From RGIG5952 sp045627605 (GTDB taxonomy: Bacteria; Verrucomicrobiota; Kiritimatiellia; RFP12; JAAYLN01): a stretch of DNA of 64,000 nt. The stretch spans positions 62,001 through 126,000 of the forward strand of contig JAZQOA010000139.1 of assembly GCA_045627605.1 (NCBI GenBank), read 5' to 3'. Under the pieces are notes generated by a model. The model was not told where the DNA came from, ran no database searches, and was given only the letters and a program-made list of their open reading frames with translations. The translations under genes were made by a program, and so were the position numbers. Positions 1 through 7,681 of this stretch are shown here, in pieces. Every line of letters starts with the position of its first letter. The stretch's first letter is position 1.

Positions 1-428
1 GGTTCGACACGATGTCGGCGGACATCATCAAGGGGGGCACGGCGCACAACAAGGTGCCCGACGAGGCCGAGCTCCTTGTCAACATCCGCTTCACGAAGCC
101 CGGCGACGAGGACCGCATCGAGAAGTTCGTCCGCGACACGACGGGACTCGAGGTTGTCCGCGACAGCCTCAGCATTCCGGTTTTCTGCGACGAGAACACC
201 CCGGCGATCCTCGAGATGCGCGACGCGATGCGCAGGGCGTGGCCCGACCACGAGATCAAGTTCATCCGCATGTGCGGCGCCACGGACGCCCGCCACTTCG
301 CCCTCAACCCCGCGCCAATCGCGATTACCGGCATACACGGCGGCAATTGCCACACCAAGGACGAGTGGGCCTCGATCTCGCACATCGGAGAGACGGCCTC
401 GATGTTCGTGGACTTCATGGGCAAGTAG
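1..428 (+). CDS. M20-family metallopeptidase, C-terminal part (partial)
   Basis: This is the 3' end of a gene that begins before the window; the reading frame is open from base 3. The visible ~141 residues fit the second half of the M20 peptidase/deacylase family (DapE, ArgE and carboxypeptidase G2 relatives). The segment NKVPDEAELLVNIRF is the typical end of the dimerisation domain. The late GIHGGNCHTKDEW segment carries the His that binds the second zinc of the catalytic domain. Members hydrolyse N-acyl amino acids or small peptides in the cytoplasm. Since asd lies elsewhere in the window, succinyl-diaminopimelate desuccinylase is a reasonable guess, but the substrate cannot be decided without the N-terminal catalytic half. 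Confidence 0.8.
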   Translation, partial: FDTMSADIIKGGTAHNKVPDEAELLVNIRFTKPGDEDRIEKFVRDTTGLEVVRDSLSIPVFCDENTPAILEMRDAMRRAWPDHEIKFIRMCGATDARHFALNPAPIAITGIHGGNCHTKDEWASISHIGETASMFVDFMGK

Positions 429-645
429 CGTCTGCCACGCCCCTAAACGATTCCGCGTCGATTTTGCCCCTCGGCTTCTCGCCTGGAAAGGATGGTGCCC
501 GCTGGCCACGGCTTACGATCCTCTCGCGACGGCATCCGAGGCGGTTGGCACGGTGGATTTGCCCGCCGCGCCGGGGCAGCTCTTCCTGATTGAGATTGGC
601 TCGCGTTAAGCTTGTCGTTTGTCACATATGTTCTAAGGCAAAATC

Positions 646-999
646 TCACATCAATTCATGAAACAGGTTGCGTAGTAACCAATACAGCAGAGTTGCGCTT
701 AAAACGCATTTGCCAACAACGACATTTTTGCTGAATTTCGGCAGAATAATGAATAACACCATAAGCGGAATGGAAATGATCATGAATGGATTCGTTTTCC
801 AGGCCTCGGCACCCCTCAAGTGCATCAAATGGTGTAATCCACGAAGAGTTCCACATCCAGGGCATTTATAACCTGTCAAAGCATAGAAAGGACATTTTGG
901 AAACCATGTTATATCGGCTGGATTAAAACAATACAAGAAAACCAACCCCACGGTGCTGACGATTGATACCGTCAGCACCCATAGAAGCATTCTTCGCAT
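646..999 (-). CDS. DUF2752 family membrane protein
   Basis: A 117-residue protein with three likely membrane segments: residues ~5-25, ~70-90 and ~95-112. The central motif CPFYALTGYKCPGCGTLRG, followed by a short LRGAEAW stretch and NPF, is the hallmark of DUF2752, a small membrane family of unknown function. It is the last gene of a four-gene operon, starting 4 bases after the upstream zinc-ribbon gene ends. The start is uncertain: ATG at 999 and ATG at 990 both lack a strong ribosome binding site, so translation is probably coupled to the upstream gene. In other bacteria DUF2752 genes often sit beside small zinc-ribbon/TM genes, as here. No enzymatic role is implied. Confidence 0.8.
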   Translation of the reverse strand: MRRMLLWVLTVSIVSTVGLVFLYCFNPADITWFPKCPFYALTGYKCPGCGTLRGLHHLMHLRGAEAWKTNPFMIISIPLMVLFIILPKFSKNVVVGKCVLSATLLYWLLRNLFHELM

Positions 1000-1003
1000 A
1001 GGA

Positions 1004-1363
1004 TTAATTTGCGGTCATGCCAATGGCAAAAATGGCAGAATAAGCAAGGAAGGTGATGGCACCCATAACAATGCCGAACCAGGCCCTGCCGATGCCAAGC
1101 TTGTCGGGATGTTTTTTGATGTCCTTGACCGCGACAATGCCAAGGATAATTGCGATGATTCCAACGAAAGGAAGCACCGAGAACAACCCCATGTAGCCTG
1201 CTGCGATTGCCCAGCCTGAACGGCCAATAGGAACCAGCATCTTTATGGCGTCATTTGTCCCTATCGTATCAACATGTGGTTTTGCTATGGTTGTCGCAAC
1301 TCCACATTTCACACAGACAACGGCCTCGTCTGCAATCTGCGCTCCACAATGTTGGCAAAACAT
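1004..1363 (-). CDS. Zinc-ribbon plus DUF4190-like membrane protein
   Basis: A 119-residue protein. Residues 1-20 form a zinc ribbon (CxxC-x11-CxxC: MFCQHCG and CVKCG). Residues ~50-115 form two hydrophobic segments around a short basic loop (KDIKKHPDKLG) and the GRAWFGIVMG motif, which is typical of DUF4190-type two-TM domains. The start is well supported by AAGGAG seven bases upstream of the ATG. It follows the preceding gene by 14 bases and so belongs to the same operon. The ribbon-TM design suggests a small membrane-anchored protein with a cytoplasmic metal-binding head; the role is unknown. Confidence 0.8.
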   Translation of the reverse strand: MFCQHCGAQIADEAVVCVKCGVATTIAKPHVDTIGTNDAIKMLVPIGRSGWAIAAGYMGLFSVLPFVGIIAIILGIVAVKDIKKHPDKLGIGRAWFGIVMGAITFLAYSAIFAIGMTAN

Positions 1364-1377
1364 GTTTCAACTCCTTG

Positions 1378-2166
1378 TTATTCCATTCCAAGCATGGTAG
1401 CGCCAACGTAAATTATACCCGCAATAGCTCCGACAATGACACTTGCTATGATCCAGCCAATCGCCTTCTTGGATGCGGATTTTGCACCTTCGATGTCGCC
1501 TTGTGCTAGTTTGGTGTTGACTTGCGAGGCATAGACTATTGCGACAATGCCGAAAGGCACGCAACAAATGACGGTTGTGAGGATCGCCTCCACCATGTGG
1601 TTTTTTACCATGGCGTTTGCGGCAGGATACTTACCCGCAACTGGAACACCACATTTTGTGCAGACGACAGCAGCGTCCGCAATTTGATTCCCGCAGTTTT
1701 TGCAGAACATGATTTCCCTTTCTTGTTTAGGACCATCCCGGTTTTCGCCTGTCCCGTTTCCCAACGTCAGCCGAGACGTTTCCGGGGCAGTTGAAATTGT
1801 TTCATCAATTTGAATCTTATCCGTTTTCACAACGGAAGATTCGTTTTCAAAAGAGCGGCTATCCCGATCATTGTAGGTTTCCGCGCCGCTGGCATTTTGC
1901 CGACGGCTACCACATTTGGGGCAGAACAGGACATTGTCTTCCAACCTTGCCCCGCATTTCCCGCAATACGTCCCGTTTTGAGGCATCCGGGGCTCAGGTT
2001 GGATGACGATTTGCGGCCTTGCCGCGATGTCTTCGAATTCCCCAGCGAGGCTTTCCACCTTGAGGTGTCCCTTGCAAGTCGGGCACACGCAAGTGTCATG
2101 CGCCATCGAAGCTGGCACTTCCAAAGGTTGCCCGCAATGGGGGCAGTTGACTTTTAACGAGTTCAT
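1378..2166 (-). CDS. Triple zinc-ribbon CD225/dispanin-like membrane protein
   Basis: A 262-residue protein. Residues 1-35 hold a zinc ribbon (CPHCG, CPTCKG). Residues ~66-90 hold a second (CGKCG, CPKCG). After a polar linker a third ribbon begins at residue 153 (MFCKNCG, CTKCG). The C-terminal ~75 residues match the CD225/dispanin (interferon-induced transmembrane-like) domain: two membrane segments around CCVPFGIVAIVYASQVN and a GDIEGAKSASKKA loop. The start has GGAAGG in front of the ATG. Met153 (base 1710) also has its own AAAGGG box, so an internal start giving a 110-residue ribbon-CD225 protein is plausible. It looks like an in-frame fusion of the paralogue's N-terminal half to a smaller protein. 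Confidence 0.75.
   Translation of the reverse strand: MNSLKVNCPHCGQPLEVPASMAHDTCVCPTCKGHLKVESLAGEFEDIAARPQIVIQPEPRMPQNGTYCGKCGARLEDNVLFCPKCGSRRQNASGAETYNDRDSRSFENESSVVKTDKIQIDETISTAPETSRLTLGNGTGENRDGPKQEREIMFCKNCGNQIADAAVVCTKCGVPVAGKYPAANAMVKNHMVEAILTTVICCVPFGIVAIVYASQVNTKLAQGDIEGAKSASKKAIGWIIASVIVGAIAGIIYVGATMLGME
1838..1959. repeat. Duplicated zinc-ribbon/linker DNA, copy 1
   Basis: This DNA inside the triple-ribbon gene is nearly identical to 2609-2730 in the upstream paralogue and runs in the same direction. It includes an identical run of more than 35 bases around 1881-1919, which codes for the second zinc ribbon and the polar linker. The high DNA identity points to a recent tandem duplication or gene conversion. 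Confidence 0.8.
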
Positions 2167-2262
2167 GATTTTCCTTCCGTGTGGGGGGGGCGTTGATGAT
2201 GCTTGTTGTGAAAGTTTGTCTGGAAGTTGCGTTCTTGACCGCGAGACAGCAAATGCAACACT

Positions 2263-2961
2263 CTAACGGTCTGGGTAGGTGATTAAAAAAAAGAAAAACC
2301 AGATAAACAGGAAGCACCAGATTATTGCTGGATCGTATCTTTTTGTGTATCTTGAGGCGCGGGAAAATAAGTAGACTGCAGTAAGTACAGTCTCAATTTT
2401 CCAGCCTTTCTTTTCTATGGTTGTTTTGTCGAAATGTTTGAATACACTAGTAAGAATAAGATAAATCAACATAATCAGCCGTCTCCCGCAGGAGGGAAAT
2501 TCAGCATAGATGAGTGATGCTGCAACAGAGGGGATTACAGCTAAACACCATGCCCACTTCTCGCAAATTTCGTCTTCCTGTTTGGGTGCATGACTTTTGA
2601 AAACAGGAGATTCGTTTTCAAAAGAGAGACCATCCCGATCATTGCGGTCTTCCGCGCCGCTGGCATTTTGCCGACGGCTACCACATTTGGTGCAGAACAG
2701 GGCGTTGTCTTCCAATCTTGTCCCGCATTTTGTGCAAAATGACTGTTCTGATTTAGCCGAATTGTTTTCATTTGATTGAGATTGCTGCGTCTGCGATTGT
2801 GTAATTTCGGGATTGTTCGCGTCGCCTTTAATTTCCCCGGCAAGACTTGCCATCTCAATTAGGCCTTTGCAAGTCGGGCACACGCAAGTACTGTGTGCCA
2901 TGGAAACTGGCACTTCCAGAGGTTGCCCACAATGCGGGCAGTTGACTTTGAATGAGTTCAT
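2263..2961 (-). CDS. Double zinc-ribbon membrane protein
   Basis: A 232-residue protein when started at the second ATG (base 2961). That start has an AAAGAG box at good spacing and aligns with the paralogue's N-terminus (MNSFKVNCPHCG versus MNSLKVNCPHCG). Two zinc ribbons (CPHCG/CPTCKG; CTKCG/CTKCG) and the polar linker match the downstream paralogue closely. After residue ~115 the sequence diverges into an unrelated C-terminal part with about four hydrophobic segments, ending in the very hydrophobic IIWCFLFIWFFFFLIT. It is the first gene of the operon; a 96-base gap separates it from the next gene. I do not recognise the membrane part. Base composition is clearly less GC-rich than the surrounding genes. 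Confidence 0.7.
   Translation of the reverse strand: MNSFKVNCPHCGQPLEVPVSMAHSTCVCPTCKGLIEMASLAGEIKGDANNPEITQSQTQQSQSNENNSAKSEQSFCTKCGTRLEDNALFCTKCGSRRQNASGAEDRNDRDGLSFENESPVFKSHAPKQEDEICEKWAWCLAVIPSVAASLIYAEFPSCGRRLIMLIYLILTSVFKHFDKTTIEKKGWKIETVLTAVYLFSRASRYTKRYDPAIIWCFLFIWFFFFLITYPDR
2609..2730. repeat. Duplicated zinc-ribbon/linker DNA, copy 2
   Basis: Second copy of the direct repeat described at 1838-1959, inside the double zinc-ribbon gene. Similarity continues less strictly into the first ribbon, where both genes share the stretch gcaagtcgggcacacgcaag. Confidence 0.8.
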
Positions 2962-3190
2962 CTTCATCTCTTTTCACGTCAAACTTGTTGAGGCTTGCCG
3001 CTCAGACGCGAAAATGAGAGTGGCGCACCTTCAGTACATGTCTTAGAAGAGGCACCGCCAAGCGCCCAAAGCAAAACATGAAAAGAAAGTACGCCACGTG
3101 ACTACATCACGTGACGCAACCTTCGTATCAGCTTTGCTTTTGAAATTTGGCGGTTTCTTCTAAAGCTAAATACGCTGTTGCGTACGTACC

Positions 3191-3373
3191 CCGACATCCG
3201 CCGGGGATTTCACCGGGGCATTATCATACTTCCCCGGTGTCTGTAGGCGAGTCGAGACCCGCCATTTTGAAAAGAACTCCGTGCCTACAAATTGCAGACA
3301 CGAAATAATGATACGGAAAAAACGACGGGAAGTCAAATGTCAGCCTCCTGGCAACTTCGCAGTTGCCTTTTTT
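3191..3373 (+). ncRNA. Candidate structured leader or small RNA ending in an intrinsic terminator
   Basis: The stretch 2962-3447 has no convincing gene, but 3191-3373 is rich in pairing. An 8-bp stem pairs CACCGGGG (3211-3218) with CCCCGGTG (3232-3239). A competing long-range stem pairs GTGTCTG (3237-3243) with CAGACAC (3295-3301). It is extended inward by GTAGGC (3243-3248) with GCCTAC (3283-3288). The two folds share bases 3237-3239 and so are mutually exclusive. They are followed by a clean terminator hairpin. This layout is typical of attenuators, riboswitches or terminated small RNAs. No promoter could be identified and the class is not one I recognise. Confidence 0.45.
3350..3373 (+). 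terminator. Rho-independent terminator
   Basis: GGCAACT (3350-3356), loop TCGC, AGTTGCC (3361-3367), then six T residues (3368-3373). It is a textbook intrinsic terminator for plus-strand transcription, yet no plus-strand gene lies directly upstream, which argues that something non-coding is transcribed there or that it serves as an attenuator. Confidence 0.8.
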
Positions 3374-3447
3374 CAGAGAGGAATGGTACTATTTTGCGGT
3401 GTTGGCAAATTTGGAATTGAAATCGAAAAACGTCAGTCGGAGGTTTG

Positions 3448-3549
3448 ATGTACATTTCCCAGTTCATGGATCGGCTGTTGGTTAATGCGGTCAAGACGGG
3501 CGATGATGAGAATGCCGCGTGCTGTTCGTTGTTGCGGCGATGGGACTGA
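3448..3549 (+). CDS. Possible 33-codon short ORF with strong ribosome binding site
   Basis: An ATG at 3448 is preceded by GGAGG at 6-base spacing, one of the best ribosome binding sites in the region. It opens a 33-codon frame (starting MYISQFMDRLLVNAVKTGDD, stop at 3547-3549). It lies between the terminator at 3350-3373 and the secreted-protein remnant at 3519-3630, in a different frame from the remnant. It could be a leader peptide, the start of a gene that has been frameshifted, or chance. No family is recognised. Confidence 0.25.
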   Translation: MYISQFMDRLLVNAVKTGDDENAACCSLLRRWD

Positions 3550-3630
3550 CGGCGGCTCTGCCAGGGACGGCGGTTGCGGCGTTCGATTCGAATGAGTATA
3601 TTCAGCTTGAGTATATCGGCACCACGGCGT
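3519..3630 (+). pseudogene. Truncated 5' remnant of a secreted LamG-like protein gene
   Basis: From GTG 3519 the frame reads a signal-peptide-like start (LFVVAAMGLTAALPGTAVAA) followed by FDSNEYIQLEYIGTT. This resembles the opening of secreted lectin/LamG-type proteins, which often begin YIQLEYIxSTGTQYI. The similarity stops at the base where the stop codon of the minus-strand gene begins (3630). Upstream ATGs at 3503 and 3506 with a plausible ribosome binding site are in another frame, so a one-base shift may also be involved. I read this as a gene cut off when the neighbouring effector-like gene arrived. The ORF stays open for another ~115 codons but that part is antisense to the neighbour. 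Confidence 0.5.
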
Positions 3631-6600
3631 CAATCCTCACCAAACTCCTCATCCAGCACAACTTCGAACTCTTTTACCCCTTCGGCCTCGACCTCGTCGG
3701 GATCAGCCACGGGAAGCTCGGCGAGATACATGAGCCCCACGATCTTCATGCACGATTCCGGCGAAAGCACACGCAGGAACCGCAGCTCTTCCCGGAAGGC
3801 CTGCGTCTGCGGAAACATTTGCTCGTAGGCAAGCCTGGCCCTCTCGCCCCCATTGCCGAAGTCCTGGAGACGCTCAAGGACGACTCCTTGGTTCTTCTTC
3901 CGCCACGCGCGGAAGTCCTCGGGGTTGAACCTCTTCCCCTCCGCCCTGGCAAGAGATTCCATGAAGGCGTTTAATTTGGCATTCCTCTCGGCATTGGGAA
4001 CGAAAACATACCCCTTGACCCTCGACCAGCGACGGTAAAACTCATTTTCGTCGTCGATCTGCTCGAAGCACGTCTGGCTGACTTGGCGCAAATCCGAACC
4101 GCCCAAAGTCCAGTTGCGCTCAAGCGTCCAGTCAAAATAGTCATCCCATGTGATGAACGACTGGTCGTCGAACATCGAGGTGTAGAGCTCGGTCGGGAGC
4201 TTGCTGCTCAACTTGCCGTCATTGACCGTAACGGAGACCGCATTCCCGTCGAATCGGCAGCTGAAGCGGACGTCAAGCTGCTGGTAGTTGTCCGTCGTCG
4301 AGAGCGGAATTTGCTCGCTCGCCAGCGCACAGCAGTTGTCGAGGGGCATGGCGGTGATTTTTCGCCTCGTCGCCGTCCCCATCGCCTCCTTGCGCAACTT
4401 GAAGTGGAACGCATAGTCCCCGTTCTCGCCTTTGCCGATTTCAAAGCCCCATGTGCGCACGCCGTTCAGCTCTTCGCCGGCTTCGTTCTTCTCCTCGCCG
4501 AAGTACAAGCCATTCGGCGAGACGAAGCGCGTCTCATTGCGCTGCATGTCGGCCCCCTGCAACACCGTCCACAGGGCCAGGCGGAGTCCTTTCTCATCGA
4601 CAACGCCGTCGGTCGTGAACGCGGCCCGCAAAGCAAGCTTCAGCTCCGCGGACGTCCCCGCGAAGGGATGCCCCTCCTCGTTGATCACCTGGCCTCCGGC
4701 TTTCAGCCCCATGCCCCGGCGCAACTCGTCATAGACGGACGCGAAATCCTTCTCGACATCCCCCGCCAGGGTGCCATCCGGCGGCGTCATCTCGGCCACG
4801 AACCGGTCCTTCTGCTGCATGCCGAAGGCGCTGACGTGTTCGTCCTCCCCGAACGCGAACGGATCCGTGAGCCCCCTGTTCACGGCCTTGATGATTCGAT
4901 TGAGGTCGCGGATGCCGTTGACAATGCCGCCCCAGGTTTCGCCAGGCGCCTGAATCTTTTGGTGTAGGCGGTACACCCGGTCGTAAATGCGTTTCCGATC
5001 CTCCTCGCTCTTCGGGTCGTTCTTGTCGAAGGCGGGATGGTCCTTGAGGTGATCGAGAAAGGCATCGGCGTTGTCCAGCTGATAGTCGCGGTATTCGCGC
5101 ATGATGAAATCCAAATCAGTCGCCCGGTTCCTCCGAAGGGCGATCAATGACATCTCGTCATACAGGTCCCCGCGTCTTTTTGCGCCTTTTTCGTCGTTCA
5201 TGCAGAATGCGGAATCGTCAAGCAGGGCATCGCGAAATTCGACGAAGACTTCCTCGAATTCATGCGTCGGCCGGAAGCCGACAAACACCTTCGCATATTC
5301 CGGGAGCTTCAGCAGGTCGTACTCCCGCGAAAGTCTGGTCAGCTCGCCCTTGAGGAAGCGGCACCGCTTCATGAGGGGATCCGGCGACAATTCAGTTGTG
5401 CGAACCCATGCGCTGTGGCGCTCGAGGCGCACGAACAAGTCTTCCAGTCGCCGTGCCGCCGTCGCGTCCATCTTCCAGTCGCCGAAGCCCCCTTCGTCCA
5501 TCCGCTGGCGTTCGAGTCCGAACGCGGCGCAGACCAGATTCCGAACCACGATGGCGAGTCGCCGGCATTCCTCCGTTGTCAAGTGGGGACGCCGCCCCAG
5601 CTCGTTCTCCATCATGCGCCCGACGGCAGTGCCGATGACATCGTTCAACTGCTCAATCTCATCGTCTCTAAGTCCGGCGAACGGCGGCTGGTCCTGGAGA
5701 AGCGCCACGATTTCGTCCACAACGGCGCGTTCCGCCTTGCGGACAAGCGCCGCGCTCTCCCGCACATCGGGCTTCGCGACGAGCCTTTCGGTGGCCTTCG
5801 CCCTGGAGGGCAAGTCGCCCGCCTCCTCTTCCGGCGGAAGCGGATTTTCCCCGTCGGCACCCCCGGCGAGGTGCGCGAGAACATTGCCGTTCGCCCTGTT
5901 GAAGTCATCGATCTTCCGGTCAATTGTCTCCCCGATGGCCTCGCGCTTGTCCTCGTCGGTCGTCTCGCGGAACCTGTCGACAAGACCGGCGACCTCGCCG
6001 TACAACTCGTTTCGGTCCTCCTGCGCCTCCTCGCCGTCCAGATGGGAAATGTCCTCGTTGGCGAGACCATCCCGGAAGTCGAGGTAGCGCGCCTCGCGTT
6101 CGCTCAGGGGGTATGCGTCCGGGCACACGCGATCGTACTTCGCCAGCTCCAGCAGGTCGTACCGCCAGGACGCCGTCTCAAGGATGTTCCTGAGGAAGGC
6201 ACAGCGGGCGGCCTGTGTATCGCCGCACCTCGCCGGACCCTCGCCCGCCTTTGCCGAGCGCACCCACGCGCCATAGTGCGCGAAAGTCGAGAAGATGGTT
6301 TCGAGCCGATTGGCTTCCACTGCGTCCAGCTGCGGGGACGCCCCCGCGCGGACCGGCTCGCGCGCGAGTCCGAACGTGGCGAGGACAAGGTTCCTGACCA
6401 TGAACGACAAACGCCCGCGCTCCGCATCGTCCATTTGGGGATGTTTTTCCAGCCCTTCGGCCATCATGTGTTCGACGGTGAGCCTGACGAACCCCTCCCA
6501 GTCGGTGGATTTGTCCTTCCTGATTTCCTTGAAAAGGGCCTGTCCCTGCAGCGCGGCAAAGACCTCCTTCGCGATGGCATCGCCCGCCTGACGGACCCCG

Positions 6601-7109
6601 ACCGCGCTTTTCGTGGCGGTGACCGCGAGGTTGGCCGTCTGGTTCTCGGCCCGCACCGTCGCGAAGTCCGTCTTGCGCTTCTTGCTGCTATAGCCCTTGA
6701 TGTCCACGCCAGCGAGCGCGTGTTCCCAGATGTCCTTGTCGATTCGCTGGACGACCTTCGCGACGACCTTGCGGTCCAAAAGGTCCTTCGGCATCGCGCC
6801 GTCGGGCCCGACGCCGAGCATTTCGCGGATCTCGTCCAGGGTCTCCTTGCACGGACTCTTCTGTCTGGCGATTTCGAGCAGCGTCTTGCGCAGCTGTGTC
6901 GTCGCCTCCAGCTGGGCGGCGATATCCCACCCCTTCCCTGACGTGCCGAAGTGGGTGTTGTACTTGATGACGCGGGTGCGCCCCTGGGCGTCCTTGATCA
7001 GCCCCATGTTCCCACGGCCGCCCTCGGTTTTCTCGCTGGAGCCATAGGCCATGCGCGCGATTTCGTTTAGCGTCCACGCGGTCTGGTCGAGTTCAATCGG
7101 TCTGCTCAT
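3630..7109 (-). CDS. Large effector-like protein with tandem internal module
   Basis: A 1159-residue protein with no signal peptide and no membrane segment, mostly charged and predicted helical. No catalytic family is recognised. Two ~210-residue modules repeat within it. The first starts near residue 170 (…MVRNLVLATFGLARE…CAFLRNILETASWRYDLLELAKYDRV…). The second starts near residue 455 (…VVRNLVCAAFGLERQ…CRFLKGELTRLSREYDLLKLPEYAKV…). Both end in an FRDxL-containing segment. The C-terminal third (from ~residue 790) is different and looks mixed alpha/beta. Size, lack of a Sec signal, modular make-up and the presence of type III-type chaperones 10 kb away suggest a secreted effector or toxin, but no own chaperone is adjacent. 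A promoter lies at 7283-7312. The stop codon touches the truncated gene at 3519-3630. Confidence 0.6.
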   Translation of the reverse strand: MSRPIELDQTAWTLNEIARMAYGSSEKTEGGRGNMGLIKDAQGRTRVIKYNTHFGTSGKGWDIAAQLEATTQLRKTLLEIARQKSPCKETLDEIREMLGVGPDGAMPKDLLDRKVVAKVVQRIDKDIWEHALAGVDIKGYSSKKRKTDFATVRAENQTANLAVTATKSAVGVRQAGDAIAKEVFAALQGQALFKEIRKDKSTDWEGFVRLTVEHMMAEGLEKHPQMDDAERGRLSFMVRNLVLATFGLAREPVRAGASPQLDAVEANRLETIFSTFAHYGAWVRSAKAGEGPARCGDTQAARCAFLRNILETASWRYDLLELAKYDRVCPDAYPLSEREARYLDFRDGLANEDISHLDGEEAQEDRNELYGEVAGLVDRFRETTDEDKREAIGETIDRKIDDFNRANGNVLAHLAGGADGENPLPPEEEAGDLPSRAKATERLVAKPDVRESAALVRKAERAVVDEIVALLQDQPPFAGLRDDEIEQLNDVIGTAVGRMMENELGRRPHLTTEECRRLAIVVRNLVCAAFGLERQRMDEGGFGDWKMDATAARRLEDLFVRLERHSAWVRTTELSPDPLMKRCRFLKGELTRLSREYDLLKLPEYAKVFVGFRPTHEFEEVFVEFRDALLDDSAFCMNDEKGAKRRGDLYDEMSLIALRRNRATDLDFIMREYRDYQLDNADAFLDHLKDHPAFDKNDPKSEEDRKRIYDRVYRLHQKIQAPGETWGGIVNGIRDLNRIIKAVNRGLTDPFAFGEDEHVSAFGMQQKDRFVAEMTPPDGTLAGDVEKDFASVYDELRRGMGLKAGGQVINEEGHPFAGTSAELKLALRAAFTTDGVVDEKGLRLALWTVLQGADMQRNETRFVSPNGLYFGEEKNEAGEELNGVRTWGFEIGKGENGDYAFHFKLRKEAMGTATRRKITAMPLDNCCALASEQIPLSTTDNYQQLDVRFSCRFDGNAVSVTVNDGKLSSKLPTELYTSMFDDQSFITWDDYFDWTLERNWTLGGSDLRQVSQTCFEQIDDENEFYRRWSRVKGYVFVPNAERNAKLNAFMESLARAEGKRFNPEDFRAWRKKNQGVVLERLQDFGNGGERARLAYEQMFPQTQAFREELRFLRVLSPESCMKIVGLMYLAELPVADPDEVEAEGVKEFEVVLDEEFGED

Positions 7110-7282
7110 CTACAGGAAAGTCCTTTCTCCGGCAACCGCCCGGCGCCAGACTTAGACATTGGCCTCATGGGCGAGGTTGAAGACCGCTTCTTGCCGGAGT
7201 GCTCATCCGGCAACTCCGCTCCATCTGGCATCTGCGCCCGCAATGAAATTGTTCATCATTCCCCCAAGTGCACTGATGTCCA

Positions 7283-7312
7283 ATTATATCAAACGCCGTT
7301 GTCCCATGCCAA
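7283..7312 (-). promoter_or_regulatory. Promoter for the 3630-7109 gene
   Basis: On the minus strand, TTGGCA (7307-7312), an 18-bp spacer ending in TGA, and a perfect TATAAT (7283-7288). The TGn directly before the -10 box makes it an extended -10 promoter. It would give a leader of about 165 bases before the ATG at 7109. Confidence 0.65.
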
Positions 7313-7358
7313 TAAAACTTCCAAGTCGGAAGAATTGGAAAGGATTGAATTTTAATTC

Positions 7359-7413
7359 GCAATTGCAAACCCCGGTGGGCGGCGGGCAGGGGGCTGCCCG
7401 CCCTGCCGCCCAC
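7359..7413. repeat. GC-rich hairpin next to a MITE-end-like sequence
   Basis: The gap 7110-7681 holds two divergent promoters and this hairpin. GTGGGCGGC (7375-7383) pairs with GCCGCCCAC (7405-7413) and GGGCAG (7384-7389) with CTGCCC (7394-7399). The flank GCAATTGCAAACCCCGG (7359-7375) resembles the terminal repeat of the elements at 11573-11761 and 12072-12193, so this may be a degenerate relative. Nothing else is seen in the gap. Confidence 0.4.
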
Positions 7414-7517
7414 GCGCCGGCGCAACAGGACGCAACAACCGCGCGGGACGCGCGGTCCCCCGGAACGCCCATTTGGCATACCTGGAGCGAGGGGCGCGTC
7501 CACGGTCTTGTTTTTGC

Positions 7518-7546
7518 TTGCGCGTAAGCCGGCGGTGTGCCATAAT
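7518..7546 (+). promoter_or_regulatory. Promoter for the 7682-10714 operon
   Basis: TTGCGC (7518-7523), 17-bp spacer ending in TGC, then CATAAT (7541-7546): an extended -10 promoter almost identical in plan to those at 21325 and 34815. It implies a leader of roughly 130 bases before the ATG at 7682, which rules out upstream in-frame starts. Confidence 0.65.
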
Positions 7547-7681
7547 TGTTGCGTCATCTGGGCATGGCCGTCGGCCGGGTGGCCGCAACGGTGCCTCTTT
7601 TTTACAGGCGACATTTGCAATGCCGGCGGCCGATGCTCGCGAGGGCGTCGGCCGGGGCAATCACCTCTTTTGACTAATCAC

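Noticed and set aside
3095..3114. Direct repeat CACGTGA-N6-CACGTGA upstream of the zinc-ribbon operon
   Set aside because: It could be an operator, but no promoter could be placed around it and CACGTG is self-complementary, so chance cannot be excluded.
5262..6941. 559-codon open frame on the plus strand opposite the effector-like gene
   Set aside because: No start signal and arginine/leucine-rich composition; the minus-strand gene has a promoter and a coherent modular protein.
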